Below, one piece after another: positions 1-7,664 of a stretch of 8,227 bases of DNA. Under the pieces are notes generated by a model. The model was given only the letters and a program-made list of their open reading frames with translations, did no database searches and was not told where the DNA came from. Position 1 is the first letter of the stretch; each line of letters starts with the position of its first letter. Origin of the DNA: Candidatus Poseidoniaceae archaeon (GTDB lineage Archaea; Thermoplasmatota; Poseidoniia; Poseidoniales; Poseidoniaceae); the NCBI GenBank assembly GCA_013330285.1, contig DUIP01000048.1, positions 1 through 8,227 on the forward strand, written 5' to 3'. Both the position numbers and the translations under genes were made by a program.

Positions 1-3000
1 CCATCGTCATCTTCTGGCTGAATCAATAATTCGATTGAATCATCCCCTTCAGCGACAATTTCTGTAGCCACAAGTACCTTTTGTTCTTCGATGCGACCAC
101 GACGAATGCTGACAACAATGGTGGTGAGGAAAATCAGGAGTAAGAAGCCAGCCCCACTTAGGATCATCAGTTTCGTTTCCTGATCACCAGGAAGCGGTTC
201 CAACAGGGATTCGAGGAGAGAGGAGCCACTATCTGTTGGTAAATCACGAGGAGCGAGCGAGGCGAGGGTACGAAGTTTAAGCGAACCAGATGCGGTCGAA
301 AGCATCACAATTCCATCATCCTCCATGCCCGCAAATCCTTGTAAGAATCCTAGAGACATGAGGTCTGACATGCCATCAATTGATTCATGTTCGGCATCAG
401 TCAGTAGGCCGTACCTCGTGGTGGGGCCAAAAGTATTGATTTCATCATAGAATATTTGCATGCCTTGCTCGGCCGAATTGAGTTCAATGAACGTGACACC
501 TGGTGCAGAGATGTACATTGGAACGTCTGCAGACCACGAGTTGTCGGTCACCACATGGGCCACAACTGCCTCTCGCCCACGGCCTTCAATCCAAGCAGCG
601 ATCAAGACGTCATCTTCTCCGACCTGCTTGACTTCAAGGCGAGCATTCGATGCTTCATCACCCACGGATGATTGGAAACTCCACGAGGAGAGGGTTGCTT
701 CGCCGTGAGTGTACATGAGACCGACACGTTCGATTCCAGTCACGTCATCCCTCATCTCTTGATAGAGAATATGCAAATTTTCCTGCCCGTACGCAATGGC
801 TAACGCATCGCCCTTTGATGGACGAATATCGATGTTTGAAAGGACATTGATTGGATTGCCCCAACTGGTTGGACCATCAGGGTTGTTAGACACCAGGGTG
901 AAAATTGAGGTTACATCCTGCCAGGACCCTTCTGTTTTGATGTCACGGTGATAGCCTGCAAGAACGACGGTGTCGTCATATTCAGCAAGGTCAAGACCCC
1001 AATAGGAACCTTCGGACAACTTCTGTGGTGGCATTTGGTAATGCACAGGAGTCAGAATGGCCACCTTGGAAAGTGATGTCATTCCGATGTTGGTCAGTGT
1101 ATATCCGTCAGTGCTGATGCTTTTGCGAGTCCATGCGGCATGAATGGCGCCATCTTCACGCTCAAGGATTGCAAGTTCGCCGCCCCACATATCTTCGAGC
1201 AACAGGTCGGTTTGAATGGACATGGATTCGGTGATGCTTCGCACATGGAGTTCACCATCGATGGTGGTGAACAAAAGTGCACCGTCATCAAGTCCGATGA
1301 AATCAACAGGCACTTCTCCTGCCGAAAGATCAATGCTTACCTGAGAACCAAGCGATACATCATCAACGGCCACTGTGAAGCGATGTTCACTGAATTCAGC
1401 TTCAACACCATCACCTTCAAGCCGTGCCTTAAACTTCATCGCACCCGGTTCGGAAATGGCATTCACTTCGAACGTCGAGATGGCATAACCTGAACTCGTA
1501 TCGGAACCTGGGACAACAAGAATCTCTTCGACTCCGAGTTCAATCCAACCATCCTCGGTCCATTGCTCAAGTTTCATGACGAGTGAAATTGCATCGGTCT
1601 GGCCAAGATTGTCAATTCTCAACCGTGCTGTAAATGGCTCCTCGACCACTGGAATGTTTGGTATGGTCGTAATGGCGCCGGGTAAAAATCGTAACATCGA
1701 TTCAACCGGTCGTTCTTCGACATCAAAGGTGAATGAATAGATGTTGTTTTCAGGCGTTGGATCAGCGTGTTGGCTGGTTGGGTCAACGGTGATGGTCACC
1801 TCCTGCTGTCCCGCTTCTGTCGCCCACCAATACAGAGTAATTTGTTGGCTTTCACCTTCATTCAAGATGCTGATGCTGGTTTCCGAAGGATAGGTCTCGG
1901 AAGAAGAACCTGGTGCATCAAGACGTACATAGACATCGGTTGCATCAAGATCGCCTACGTTGGCGATGGTGAAGTCGACTTCAAGCACAGTCCCTGCAAC
2001 CGCCGAATAGACCGGTAAACCTTGATCCATAATTTCAACCGTACTTTGGAACACAAAGTCTGGGGCTGCGGGTTGATTGTCGACGGTGTACGTCCTTCGG
2101 ATCGTGTCCGTCATCACTCCACTTTCATTGACCATGCGGAAACTGAGGCGGTGTGAACCATCTTCGACCGAATTGGAATTCCAGGAAAAGGACCAATCTT
2201 GTGTGCCAACATCAAGGAATTCCAGTTCTTCACCAAGCATCCATTCTCCACTGTCAACTTTGTATTCCAAACGGTCATGTTCCAAGCCTTCGACCGTTCC
2301 TGAGAAATCAACTGTGCCCTCAAGCATGGTTCCAACCGATGGACCGGCAAGCGTGACAATCATTCGAGCGAGCGTGACATAACGAGCATCGATCAAGGAT
2401 TCTTCACCATCATCGCTGATGGCCCTGGCCAAAATGAGGGTGTAGTCCTCATCTGCTCGAACCCAATCCGAAATGACCGACACATCGAGGTACCAATTGC
2501 TGACCTCGCCACCTGCCGTCACCCAGCCCTGGAGTTCACGAACTGTACCAGATTCAAGGTGTTGCTCGATTCGAATTTGTACTTCATCGTAAGGGCCATT
2601 ATCGGACTCATCTGCAGCTCCTGAGATCCTTACTCGGTCGCCTTCAATCCACCATGAACCATTTTCTGGGCTGTTGATGGTCACGTGATCTCCACTCCCA
2701 TTGCCAGATGGAGGAGGGGCAATGATGCTCCCTCCTTCGAGCGGGGTGCAGGTTCGTTCGAGAGCCATATCAATGGCACAGGAAGCATCGACGAGACCAA
2801 AGCCCCAATCTGAATTCCAACGATCAGAAACCGAGGGCTCGCTTGCAGATCCTCGCTGTTCGGAAGAATTTCGAAGGATATCTTTCACTTCTTGGGGTGT
2901 GAGGGAGGGTTCTGCTTGCAACATGGTCGCAACTACACCTGCGGCGATCGGTGTTGCCATGCTCGTTCCATCTTTTTCATCGTACTCGTTTCCAGCGAGT

Positions 3001-4478
3001 GGTCGTCCTGGTTGGCCCGGTAAAGAAGGTCCAGTGGCTGCAGTCGCAGACATGATACCTGAGCCAAACGAGGTGATGTCGGGCTTCAATTCGTCCCAAT
3101 CATCGTTGTCATTGTCACTCAAACGAGGACCTGTGTTGGAGTAATCTGCAACATTGTCATTGGTTCTGTTAATTGTCCCGCGGTCGGTGGCGGCACCGAC
3201 TGAAATGGCCTTGTCTGCACTTGCAGGCGATGGAACGCGATTTGAGCCGTCATTGCCCATGGCAACCACGCAGACAATTGAGGCATTGACTGCATCATTG
3301 ACCAGTCGTGCTTCAGCACCCGAACCATTGTCGCCCTGATCACCGGGGTTCAACGGTGTTGAAGCGGAACCAAACGACATGGAGGCCACTTGAATTCCGC
3401 GACTGGAAGCGTTGTTGCCCCAGTCAGTGTTCGCGTTATTGATGACCCACTGAATGCCGTTCAGAGAAGCTTGTGAATTTGTTCCACCAGAATCCGTGAG
3501 GACCTTCACATCAACGAGGTACGACCCCGGTGCAGTTCCCATGTGAATACGAGACGCGTCTCCTGTTCCAACAACAGAACCTGCCACGTGAGTGCCGTGC
3601 CCGTTGCCATCATCAGGGTCTTGCGTGCCGTCTGTGGCACCTGCTGAAGAGGTTGCATCATATCCTGCAACCCATTTCTGATCATCATAGGATGTTGCAT
3701 CTTCGTCGGGTTCATCATCCATGTCATCAAAGTCATTCAACGATTCGTGTTCGTTGTCAACGCCGGTGTCCAAGACGGCTACAACAACGCCTTCACCGAT
3801 GTAATCCCGTTCATATGCGGTTTGAGTGTAGACTTCAGATGGTCGTGAGCGTGCTGCTTTTGCTGCGATATCGTTTGATGGAACCATGACGTTCTGCATT
3901 TCGATCACAACAACTCCAAACGAAGCATAAATGTCCATCAGAGCACTGACGGGGACCTTGTCAAGCGCGATTGAATCAATGTCATCGAGCACTTGGAACC
4001 ATGCTCCACCTTCCTCGCCAACCCAGCCGTGAGCATTGAGAATAACACGCAATGTTTCGATTTCACTCTCAGTAGGGTGCCAAGCATAATCCACGACAAT
4101 AGCCACTGTGGCCTTGCCATCGTTTCCAATGATGGCTGTTGGCGAGACCGATTCTGCACCTGCAAGAACACGCTGAAGACGATCGTCCATTCCATTCCAG
4201 TCCAAATCTGGACCGTACGATTGCCACCAATCCTCAGCTTCTGATGAATACCTCTCACCTCGGTCGATGTCTCGTATAGGGCGCAAGCAAAGCTCTTCGC
4301 CGCACATCAACGGGGGTAATCCTTCAATCAAAATCGGAGGTGCGAATTCGGGGGAATCGCCCTCAATCGAAGCCGTTGACGGCGTGGCGATTGCCCCAAG
4401 ATCGGCAACGAGGAAAACTGCAACGAGCATCAAGGAAATGAGGTGTGTTTTTCTCGAACCTTGGTCCAACATCATCAT
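1..4478 (-). CDS. Secreted, membrane-anchored subtilisin-family (S8) serine protease, 3' end cut by window edge
   Basis: Reading the minus strand from the ATG at 4478 gives one uninterrupted frame of 1492 codons that leaves the window without a stop, so the C-terminus is missing. Residues 9-36 look like a signal peptide (RK, then a hydrophobic stretch around 13-25, then small residues). Residues about 120-200 resemble a subtilase propeptide. The catalytic domain spans about 215-575: Asp237 in VLDTGVD, His294 in GHGTHVAG, oxyanion Asn409 in AMGND, and Ser506 in GTSMATP, so the triad is intact. Ig-like beta modules follow (about 597-705 and 705-800), then two CARDB-like modules (about 814-920 and 925-1036) and a beta-rich, possibly propeller-like region (about 1037-1433). 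One transmembrane helix (1437-1458) ends in RRGR, giving an extracellular protease anchored at its C-terminus with an acidic cytoplasmic tail. The first of three consecutive ATGs was chosen because AAGGTGA lies just upstream; the second or third is possible. The likely role is surface protein degradation; the substrate is unknown. Confidence 0.93.
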   Translation of the reverse strand, partial: MMMLDQGSRKTHLISLMLVAVFLVADLGAIATPSTASIEGDSPEFAPPILIEGLPPLMCGEELCLRPIRDIDRGERYSSEAEDWWQSYGPDLDWNGMDDRLQRVLAGAESVSPTAIIGNDGKATVAIVVDYAWHPTESEIETLRVILNAHGWVGEEGGAWFQVLDDIDSIALDKVPVSALMDIYASFGVVVIEMQNVMVPSNDIAAKAARSRPSEVYTQTAYERDYIGEGVVVAVLDTGVDNEHESLNDFDDMDDEPDEDATSYDDQKWVAGYDATSSAGATDGTQDPDDGNGHGTHVAGSVVGTGDASRIHMGTAPGSYLVDVKVLTDSGGTNSQASLNGIQWVINNANTDWGNNASSRGIQVASMSFGSASTPLNPGDQGDNGSGAEARLVNDAVNASIVCVVAMGNDGSNRVPSPASADKAISVGAATDRGTINRTNDNVADYSNTGPRLSDNDNDDWDELKPDITSFGSGIMSATAATGPSLPGQPGRPLAGNEYDEKDGTSMATPIAAGVVATMLQAEPSLTPQEVKDILRNSSEQRGSASEPSVSDRWNSDWGFGLVDASCAIDMALERTCTPLEGGSIIAPPPSGNGSGDHVTINSPENGSWWIEGDRVRISGAADESDNGPYDEVQIRIEQHLESGTVRELQGWVTAGGEVSNWYLDVSVISDWVRADEDYTLILARAISDDGEESLIDARYVTLARMIVTLAGPSVGTMLEGTVDFSGTVEGLEHDRLEYKVDSGEWMLGEELEFLDVGTQDWSFSWNSNSVEDGSHRLSFRMVNESGVMTDTIRRTYTVDNQPAAPDFVFQSTVEIMDQGLPVYSAVAGTVLEVDFTIANVGDLDATDVYVRLDAPGSSSETYPSETSISILNEGESQQITLYWWATEAGQQEVTITVDPTSQHADPTPENNIYSFTFDVEERPVESMLRFLPGAITTIPNIPVVEEPFTARLRIDNLGQTDAISLVMKLEQWTEDGWIELGVEEILVVPGSDTSSGYAISTFEVNAISEPGAMKFKARLEGDGVEAEFSEHRFTVAVDDVSLGSQVSIDLSAGEVPVDFIGLDDGALLFTTIDGELHVRSITESMSIQTDLLLEDMWGGELAILEREDGAIHAAWTRKSISTDGYTLTNIGMTSLSKVAILTPVHYQMPPQKLSEGSYWGLDLAEYDDTVVLAGYHRDIKTEGSWQDVTSIFTLVSNNPDGPTSWGNPINVLSNIDIRPSKGDALAIAYGQENLHILYQEMRDDVTGIERVGLMYTHGEATLSSWSFQSSVGDEASNARLEVKQVGEDDVLIAAWIEGRGREAVVAHVVTDNSWSADVPMYISAPGVTFIELNSAEQGMQIFYDEINTFGPTTRYGLLTDAEHESIDGMSDLMSLGFLQGFAGMEDDGIVMLSTASGSLKLRTLASLAPRDLPTDSGSSLLESLLEPLPGDQETKLMILSGAGFLLLIFLTTIVVSIRRGRIEEQKVLVATEIVAEGDDSIELLIQPEDDD

Positions 4479-4482
4479 CCAC

Positions 4483-4489
4483 TCACCTT
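4483..4489 (-). promoter_or_regulatory. Shine-Dalgarno site of the S8 protease gene
   Basis: On the minus strand AAGGTGA sits four bases before the first of three tandem ATG codons. GGTGA is the standard archaeal match to the 16S rRNA 3' end. The short spacing would suit the second ATG about equally well, so the true start is uncertain by one or two codons. Confidence 0.65.
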
Positions 4490-4532
4490 GGGGTAAAGCC
4501 GCATGCCTTTGAGGCTATCCGTAATTTGTCCA

Positions 4533-4559
4533 CCCCATAGCCCCTATGGGGCTAAGGGG
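4533..4559 (-). repeat. Strong GC-rich hairpin between the rhomboid and protease genes
   Basis: The plus strand reads CCCCATAGCCCC, a TAT loop, then GGGGCTAAGGGG. The 12-base arms pair at 11 positions; the only mismatch is A4537 against A4555. The hairpin begins 7 bases after the rhomboid stop and ends 54 bases before the protease start. No T-run follows it on the minus strand, so it does not look like a standard terminator. It could stabilise the 3' end of the rhomboid message, attenuate read-through into the protease gene, or bind a regulator. Which of these applies cannot be told from sequence alone. Confidence 0.75.
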
Positions 4560-4566
4560 AATTCTT

Positions 4567-5616
4567 TCAAGGCCAATTCAGATGGTTTGGATTTTTTGCG
4601 CATTGAAGGTGAGGCCCGCCTTTGCCTTCAATCACCACCAAGTCAGCGTCGCATTCCGTACACTGAGCGAGTTCTGCAAGTCGCTCCATCCATGCCTGTC
4701 TCGTTTCAGGCTCGTCTGCTGAGGCCCGGAGTTTCTGCAATGTTTCCCTGACATTTCGTGGCACATCAACTCCTTTCGACGTCCACGGATCTTCAAGTTC
4801 GGAAAGGTCAGCCATATTGGCTTTCATTCGATTCAAGCGGGCTCGAACATCGCTTGATGAACTCGGACCACCATCTTCAACACCCAATTCATATGGCCCT
4901 CCTCGAGCAACGAAAGGCAGCAAAAAGTAAGCTGCTATGAAGCCCCCAAGGTGTGCCATGTGGGCCACATCGCTGGCTTGCTGCAAGCCCAATGTTTGGT
5001 AGGCTCTCGCCACCTCAAGAGCAAAATAAATCAAGGCAATCACGTAGACTGGCCACTTCCTGATCAAGATCAACGGGAAGGCAACTTCGTCTCTTGGCCA
5101 GCCTGCAAGATAAGCACCAAACAAACCAAACGCAGCACCAGAAGCACCCAGTGAGGGCGTTGTGGAATCATAATTCATCAGCCACCACGACACCGACCCA
5201 CCAACTAAGCCAATGAGGTACACTGCGGTGAACCTTTTCATCCCAAGGCGTTGTTCCAAAGGAACACCAATCAAGGCGATGACCAAGATGTTTCCAAGAA
5301 CGTGAAGTGGATCAAATGGATTATGCAAAAAGCCTGCAGAAATCAGCGTATGCATCCATTCAAGTGAAGATGTTCGAGATGGAACCAACCAGAAATCCGA
5401 CCACATATACCAACTTTCATTTCCAAGCCAAAACTGACGGACTCCGAGCAAGTAGATGACTTGAACAAGGTAGGCGAGAAGCAAACCTACCGTCAACGAA
5501 AGCGCAAGTGAAGTTTTGTGACGGATGGCATAGAAAAGTGGCCAGATGATGGCAGTAAACCACAGCAAAAGAAGAACCCACTCTCCTGCTCCGAAAAACT
5601 CCATTTCGGTGGCCAT
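4567..5616 (-). CDS. Rhomboid-family intramembrane serine protease with C-terminal zinc-ribbon-like motif
   Basis: This 349-residue membrane protein carries the rhomboid signatures: HVLGN at 105-109, the catalytic serine motif GASG with Ser159, and the catalytic histidine in AHLGG (His222). About seven hydrophobic segments are visible (roughly 12-33, 38-58, 103-122, 128-148, 155-172, 187-205, 217-238), so two precede the six-helix core. Rhomboids cut transmembrane segments of other proteins within the membrane. After the core comes a charged soluble tail (about 240-349) ending in CTEC (319-322), His336, Cys339 and His345, which looks like a small zinc-binding ribbon. The ATG at 5616 gives a natural N-terminus; an internal ATG at codon 5 is an alternative. 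No clear ribosome-binding site is seen, so a leaderless or short-leader message is possible. The S8 protease gene follows 88 bp downstream on the same strand and may be co-transcribed. The family call is secure; the natural substrate is unknown. Confidence 0.95.
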   Translation of the reverse strand: MATEMEFFGAGEWVLLLLWFTAIIWPLFYAIRHKTSLALSLTVGLLLAYLVQVIYLLGVRQFWLGNESWYMWSDFWLVPSRTSSLEWMHTLISAGFLHNPFDPLHVLGNILVIALIGVPLEQRLGMKRFTAVYLIGLVGGSVSWWLMNYDSTTPSLGASGAAFGLFGAYLAGWPRDEVAFPLILIRKWPVYVIALIYFALEVARAYQTLGLQQASDVAHMAHLGGFIAAYFLLPFVARGGPYELGVEDGGPSSSSDVRARLNRMKANMADLSELEDPWTSKGVDVPRNVRETLQKLRASADEPETRQAWMERLAELAQCTECDADLVVIEGKGGPHLQCAKNPNHLNWP

Positions 5617-5703
5617 GTGTCTTGCAAGTCTTCCCGACTTTTGAGGTCATGGGGTGCTCTCGAGCATGGGAGCATTCATGTCGCCCCCCCGAGTGGGAAA
5701 ATC
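5617..5703. promoter_or_regulatory. Divergent promoter region between the rhomboid and ccm genes
   Basis: These 87 bp separate two genes that start back to back, so both promoters should lie here, unless part of one lies inside the opposite gene. No convincing TATA box is visible. The best candidate for the rhomboid is the CTCAAAAGTC stretch about 25-30 bases before its ATG. The region also holds an inverted repeat next to the rhomboid start, a TGCTC/GAGCA inverted repeat (5655-5666) with GAGCAT repeated at 5670-5675, and a run of seven C (5684-5690). The location is firm; the individual elements are tentative. Confidence 0.5.
5626..5640. repeat. Short inverted repeat near the rhomboid start
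   Basis: AAGTC and GACTT flank a TTCCC spacer. The repeat lies 10-24 bases upstream of the rhomboid ATG, where a dimeric regulator could block transcription, but five-base arms are short enough to arise by chance. Confidence 0.3.
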
Positions 5704-6918
5704 ATGGCCGAGGTCCTCTTGAGCATCAAGGAGGTCGAGGTTCGGCGCGGAATGGGCACTGTTCTGTCCGCATATGATTTGGACGTCTTTGGAGGAGATA
5801 TCCTCGTTATAACCGGCGAAAACGGAAGCGGAAAATCAACCGTGATCGAAACAGCAGCACGACTCCTCCCCCTAGAAAAGGGCCATGTCTCTCATCATGG
5901 ACACCTCACCCACCACGCCGACGGACGACGGTTGAACCCTATCAAACCATTTGGTCTCACATTGCAATCAAACGGCGTCATTGGAAGCGAGACGGTCGAG
6001 GATCACCTCCAAACTGTTGCCATGTTATCTGGTGTTCAACTCAACCACGAACCACTGCTTGAATCATACAACATGGACCATCGCAAAGCAGATGTCATCG
6101 GGCACCTTTCTGGAGGCCAGGCGAGGAAAATCGCAGTGTTAACTGGGCTCATTCCTGCAATGGTGAGTGCATCACCAACATTGGTACTGCTCGATGAGCC
6201 AGATGCTGGTCTTGACGACCATGCCATCGATTCATTGATCGGCCAAATCACATCTCTTGCCGCAGCAGGCCATGGGTTTCTCATCGCTTCACACAACCCA
6301 AAAATCCAATCGATTGCTACGAAATTACATGACCTTTCAACCACAGTCGAAGGCGTTCCTAATGATGCAAAACCATGGACTGCCCTCGGAACCAAAGTGC
6401 AGCCAAGAAACACCTTGTTCCGCACTGGCCACCGTTATGCATCATCCACGCACTCCGGATTAGCACGAAATGGAATCGTTTCAATGATGGTGCTCGGGTG
6501 TTTACTCGCATTGGGCGACCCAGCAAATTTGCCCACTGGTTTATGGACGACTGGAGCAATATTGGCACCGGCGTTTGCCTCAGGTTTGGTCGGTGATCCA
6601 ACCACTCACCTTCTGCGTGAAAACCGAGCTGTCGATTGGTGGCGAGCGCAGGGGCAGCGCACCCCTGCGGCTACCGGCCTTGGACTGATGGTTGGAACAA
6701 TGGTGACTGTCGCTGCATCGTATGTGATGCTTGGATTGGTCGATGTGTATTTGGTGGTGATTGGAGCCTTGATGTGCGAATTCACGATGAAAGCGGTGCG
6801 TTTTTTGAATGCGTCCACTCAACGGCTATCAAGGCCCAACGCCGTATTCATCCGACTTCTTCTACCCGCCTTCATCCTTCCATGGGCATTGATTGTAAGT
6901 TGGGCTGCAGAGCTATGA
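5704..6918 (+). CDS. ccmA: CcmA-type heme exporter ATPase fused to a CcmB-like membrane domain
   Basis: This 404-residue protein has a complete ABC ATPase at about 1-215: Walker A GENGSGKST (38-46), Q-loop Gln88, signature LSGGQ (135-139), Walker B VLLDEP (Asp164, Glu165), D-loop GLD and H-loop His197. The overall style and the neighbouring ccmC point to CcmA, which in System I cytochrome c maturation drives release of heme-loaded CcmE from the CcmCD complex. Residues about 255-404 add a membrane domain with about five hydrophobic segments (near 256-270, 280-296, 322-345, 347-366, 381-400). By order and character they resemble a diverged, shortened CcmB; stand-alone CcmA is usually near 200 residues and ends after the ATPase. 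The frame is open further upstream (to 5518), but that extension has no ABC-like sequence and runs antisense through the rhomboid start, so the ATG at 5704, right before the first ABC strand, was chosen. No clear ribosome-binding site precedes it. The ATPase call is firm, CcmA is likely, and the CcmB identity of the tail is inference. Confidence 0.85.
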   Translation: MAEVLLSIKEVEVRRGMGTVLSAYDLDVFGGDILVITGENGSGKSTVIETAARLLPLEKGHVSHHGHLTHHADGRRLNPIKPFGLTLQSNGVIGSETVEDHLQTVAMLSGVQLNHEPLLESYNMDHRKADVIGHLSGGQARKIAVLTGLIPAMVSASPTLVLLDEPDAGLDDHAIDSLIGQITSLAAAGHGFLIASHNPKIQSIATKLHDLSTTVEGVPNDAKPWTALGTKVQPRNTLFRTGHRYASSTHSGLARNGIVSMMVLGCLLALGDPANLPTGLWTTGAILAPAFASGLVGDPTTHLLRENRAVDWWRAQGQRTPAATGLGLMVGTMVTVAASYVMLGLVDVYLVVIGALMCEFTMKAVRFLNASTQRLSRPNAVFIRLLLPAFILPWALIVSWAAEL

Positions 6919-6959
6919 CAACACCCAAGTTCAAGAAGGGGAACTGAGCAGGTTTAACC

Positions 6960-7664
6960 ATGGCAGGTCGAAGAGCGGAAGCATTCCTCGGCCTTGGCTT
7001 CCTTGGAATCATGACCACCCTTTACCTTGGGTTTCAATGGGCTCCGAGCGTCGCTATCGATGCCTTCGAATCACCCGCTGCTCAACGTATTTTTTACTGG
7101 CATGTTCCAGCAGCATGGGCAGCATTCATTGCCTTCGCCGTCCTCTTTGCAGGATCGATGATGTGGTTTTTCAAACGCAGCCCTCTTGGATGGCGATTGC
7201 ATGTTGCTGGTGCCGAAGCAGGGCTTGCGTGTGGCTTAATCACGGTGTGGTCAGGATGCGTATGGGGTGCAGCAGAATGGGGCACGCCTTGGGATTGGAC
7301 CGATGTTCGACTCAACACCTTTGGACTCCTTACCTTGCTTGCATTGTTTTTGGTCCTCGGCCGACAATCTCAACCAGATGGTGTTGAGACAAGGGACACA
7401 TTTTCCACCTTCGGACTCTATGGATTCATTTTGGTTCCATTCACCTATATTGCGACACGCATATGGGAAATACGCCACCCAGGCCCAGTTGTGGCCGCGG
7501 GAGACGACGGAGGTTCGCTTTCCGGTGACATGACCGTGGTCTTACTCATCGGTGCACTCTCATTTACCATATTCATCATCGGACATATTCTGATGTCCAT
7601 GCGAATCACTGGCCTTGAACAACGACTGGAACAAGCCCAAAACCACATCGATGGAGGAAATTGA
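6960..7664 (+). CDS. ccmC: CcmC-type heme handling protein (cytochrome c maturation)
   Basis: This 234-residue integral membrane protein has about six hydrophobic segments and belongs to the CcmC/CcmF/CcsA heme-handling family. CcmC presents heme, held by two periplasmic histidines next to a tryptophan-rich WWD loop, for covalent attachment to CcmE. Here the first ligand is probably His48 (FYWHVPAAW), the WWD-type loop is at about 102-118 (W102, W107, W111, W113, R117, L118), and the second ligand is probably His173 (WEIRHPGP). The loop differs from the usual WGTWW-WD-RL pattern: proline replaces the first W of the WW pair and one residue is inserted before RL. Length fits CcmC and is far below CcmF. 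The C-terminus (217-234) is a charged, probably cytoplasmic helix. The gene lies 41 bp after the ccmA-type gene, with a weak AGG seven bases before its ATG, and runs directly into the ccmD-like gene, consistent with one operon. Confidence 0.9.
   Translation: MAGRRAEAFLGLGFLGIMTTLYLGFQWAPSVAIDAFESPAAQRIFYWHVPAAWAAFIAFAVLFAGSMMWFFKRSPLGWRLHVAGAEAGLACGLITVWSGCVWGAAEWGTPWDWTDVRLNTFGLLTLLALFLVLGRQSQPDGVETRDTFSTFGLYGFILVPFTYIATRIWEIRHPGPVVAAGDDGGSLSGDMTVVLLIGALSFTIFIIGHILMSMRITGLEQRLEQAQNHIDGGN
7653..7657 (+). promoter_or_regulatory. Shine-Dalgarno site of the ccmD-like gene
   Basis: GGAGG lies inside the last codons of ccmC, seven bases before the next ATG. It is the clearest ribosome-binding site in the plus-strand cluster and supports translation of the small downstream gene. 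Confidence 0.7.

Noticed and set aside
240..270. GAGCGAGCGAGG-type short repeat as a regulatory element
   Set aside because: It falls inside the S8 coding frame and encodes the TLASLAPR stretch, so codon choice explains it.
2701..3144. Plus-strand open frame of 147 codons
   Set aside because: It lies wholly antisense to the S8 catalytic domain, has low-complexity Ser/Pro-rich content and no recognisable motif.
3530..3889. Plus-strand open frame of 119 codons
   Set aside because: Antisense to the region encoding the Asp and His of the S8 triad; its composition is Arg/His/Leu-rich as expected of the reverse of acidic coding sequence.
5684..5690. Run of seven C as a phase-variation tract
   Set aside because: It lies outside both genes and is short; changing its length would not alter either reading frame in a meaningful way.
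5518..5703. Upstream extension of the CcmA-type protein by 62 residues
   Set aside because: The extension overlaps the rhomboid start antisense, carries no ABC-type sequence, and the usual first strand of the ATPase begins right after the ATG at 5704.
6036..6425. Minus-strand open frame of 129 codons
   Set aside because: Antisense to the ABC signature and Walker B region of the CcmA-type gene, with no domain of its own.
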